Origin: Bigelowiella natans CCMP2755
Taxonomy: Eukaryota > Cercozoa > Chlorarachniophyceae
Reading direction: 5' to 3'
Length of the DNA: 64,000 nucleotides
NCBI GenBank assembly: GCA_000320545.1
Contig: ADNK01001820.1
Span: forward strand, 62,001-126,000
The notes under the pieces were generated by a model, which ran no database searches, was not told where the DNA came from, and saw only the letters and a program-made list of their open reading frames with translations. Shown here piece by piece: positions 63,319-64,000 of the stretch. Each line of letters starts with the position of its first letter. Position 1 is the first letter of the stretch. A program made the position numbers and the translations under genes.

Positions 63319-64000
63319 GGAAGAGGACAAAGTTAGCGAAGATGAAAACAAAGGGGAGATTGAGGGGGATGAGCTGAAAGAACCAAATGGTGGTGATGAT
63401 GAAGACGTCAACGCTACGACATTATCATCATCATCAATAATGGCAAAGGGGGAAAGGGAAAACATGGTGGTTGAGCATACGAAAAAAGCTCCGGGACAGC
63501 AAAGTGGCAGACCCAGCACTGCTTCGGATCAGGGAAAAGTCGAGGAAGGATGTGGTGAAAAATCAGCTGCCAAGAACCTAGAATTTGTGTCAGGAATAGC
63601 CTCCAATGCTAAGACAGAGTTTCAGATTCTAATAAAGGGTGGTGATGGGAAGATTCTTGGTTGGTGTGACCTCGATGAATGCGATGAAGAGGAGGAGGAG
63701 GAGGAGGATCAAGAGGAACAACTACAACAGAAGAACAACAAGAACCACAAGAATAAGAACGGAGAAGATGAAGAGGATGAGAACAACGAAAACAACCATG
63801 CCTCCCGTCTCTACACTGTTACCGTCGCAAGATCACCGCTTGCCATTAGAGTAATGATGTATGTATGTATGTATGTATGTATGCATGTATGTGAGTGCGT
63901 ATCACTCGTTGGTCTGCATTAAGATTTCGTTTGTAGATTAAAATTGTTGTAATTATGTGGTTCATGTCCTCCCCCCCCCCTTTGTATGACGCACCCAGCA
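56666..64000 (+). CDS. ERCC5: XPG/Rad2-family nuclease, N-terminal part, with four NZF fingers
   Basis: Sixteen exons join in phase: 56666-56803, 56984-57572, 57700-57833, 57915-58160, 58365-58415, 58637-58721, 58868-58927, 59141-59176, 59397-59583, 59776-60079, 60298-60406, 60782-60858, 61102-61330, 61608-62461, 62720-62944, 63065-63850. They give 1370 residues; the gene runs out of the window. MGVQGLWKLV begins the XPG N domain, with Asp30 (LAVDVSIWL) and Asp77 (FVFDGPAP) at the human XPG positions. In the spacer, QYDILKQRVSHNRALD and SSFQLRSFLRNSKFNQNV match conserved XPG spacer helices. RanBP2-type fingers lie near residues 209, 645, 714 and 803. A module ILIK-GD-LGWCD(I/L)D occurs twice (about 1034 and 1293). 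The catalytic I domain must follow outside the window. XPG cuts 3' of lesions in nucleotide excision repair. Confidence 0.93.
58468..58501. repeat. (TG)n microsatellite
   Basis: About 17 TG units lie in the XPG intron after exon 58365-58415. Confidence 0.9.
60868..60898. repeat. (ATC)n microsatellite next to a donor
   Basis: About ten ATC units begin about 10 bp past the donor of XPG exon 60782-60858. Confidence 0.9.
61343..61374. repeat. (TG)n microsatellite
   Basis: About 15 TG units lie just inside the XPG intron after exon 61102-61330. Confidence 0.9.
62567..62635. repeat. (AC)n(AG)n compound microsatellite
   Basis: About 16 AC units are followed directly by about 18 AG units, in the XPG intron before exon 62720-62944. 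Confidence 0.9.
63258..63327 (+). repeat. Coding (GAG/GAA)n, poly-Glu tract in XPG
   Basis: The array encodes more than 20 consecutive glutamates within an acidic spacer. Mixed GAG and GAA codons suggest it is older or more constrained than the pure intronic arrays. Confidence 0.9.

Noticed and set aside
63100..63519. 139-codon minus-strand Ser-rich ORF
   Set aside because: It is the reverse of the poly-Glu tract of the XPG gene.

Overview
This window is nuclear DNA of a eukaryote. It has dense spliceosomal introns (GT-AG plus a few GC-AG), very abundant di- and trinucleotide microsatellites, and stop usage of the standard code (TAA, TAG and TGA each end a reconstructed gene). A CCDC146/MBO2-type axonemal protein, ESCRT-III, COPII cargo receptor, mitochondrial presequence protease, GH38 mannosidase and XPG genes point to a flagellated or ciliated protist or alga. 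I cannot place the lineage from sequence alone. Exons were joined by hand from reading frame, phase and splice signals; for most genes every junction keeps phase.

Layout, left to right: (1) 175-3345 (+), an unrecognised multi-exon gene cut at its 5' end. (2) 4166-4921 (-), a DUF1415 protein, divergent from (3) 5230-7317 (+), CHMP3/VPS24 with 10 exons. (4) 8351-13399 (-), a two-CUE plus Smr-domain protein, divergent from (5) 14171-17432 (+), CCDC146, nearly intronless. (6) 18503-27568 (-), presequence protease in 26 exons, divergent from (7) 28256-33542 (+), ERGIC3/Erv46 in 20 exons. (8) 34925-35641 (-) and 35854-36901 (-), two unknown proteins. (9) 36902-39670, a poorly coding, TGCA-rich stretch. 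(10) 39671-40780 (+), an intronless protein with a C-terminal membrane hairpin. (11) 42090-43060, an ambiguous small locus, followed by a 79-bp x4 tandem repeat and a small membrane protein gene (43562-44149, +). (12) 45129-51842 (-), a GH38 alpha-mannosidase with a C-terminal membrane anchor and KKXX tail, divergent from (13) 52400-54945 (+), a TauD/clavaminate-synthase-like Fe(II)/2-oxoglutarate dioxygenase. (14) 56666 to the window end (+), the N-terminal 1370 residues of an XPG/Rad2 nuclease carrying four RanBP2-type zinc fingers and a duplicated module.

The genes do not form a pathway. Several belong to endomembrane traffic or glycan processing (CHMP3, Erv46, mannosidase), but nothing shows co-regulation beyond shared divergent promoter spacers of about 0.3-0.8 kb. 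The first eight genes alternate strands. The gaps where genes converge are longer (0.8-1.4 kb) and share a distinctive vocabulary of self-complementary words (TGCA, CATG, CTAG, GCATGC), unlike the trinucleotide repeats that fill the introns. The most interesting single object is the XPG gene. The ER-type mannosidase tail and the composition of the convergent gaps come next.
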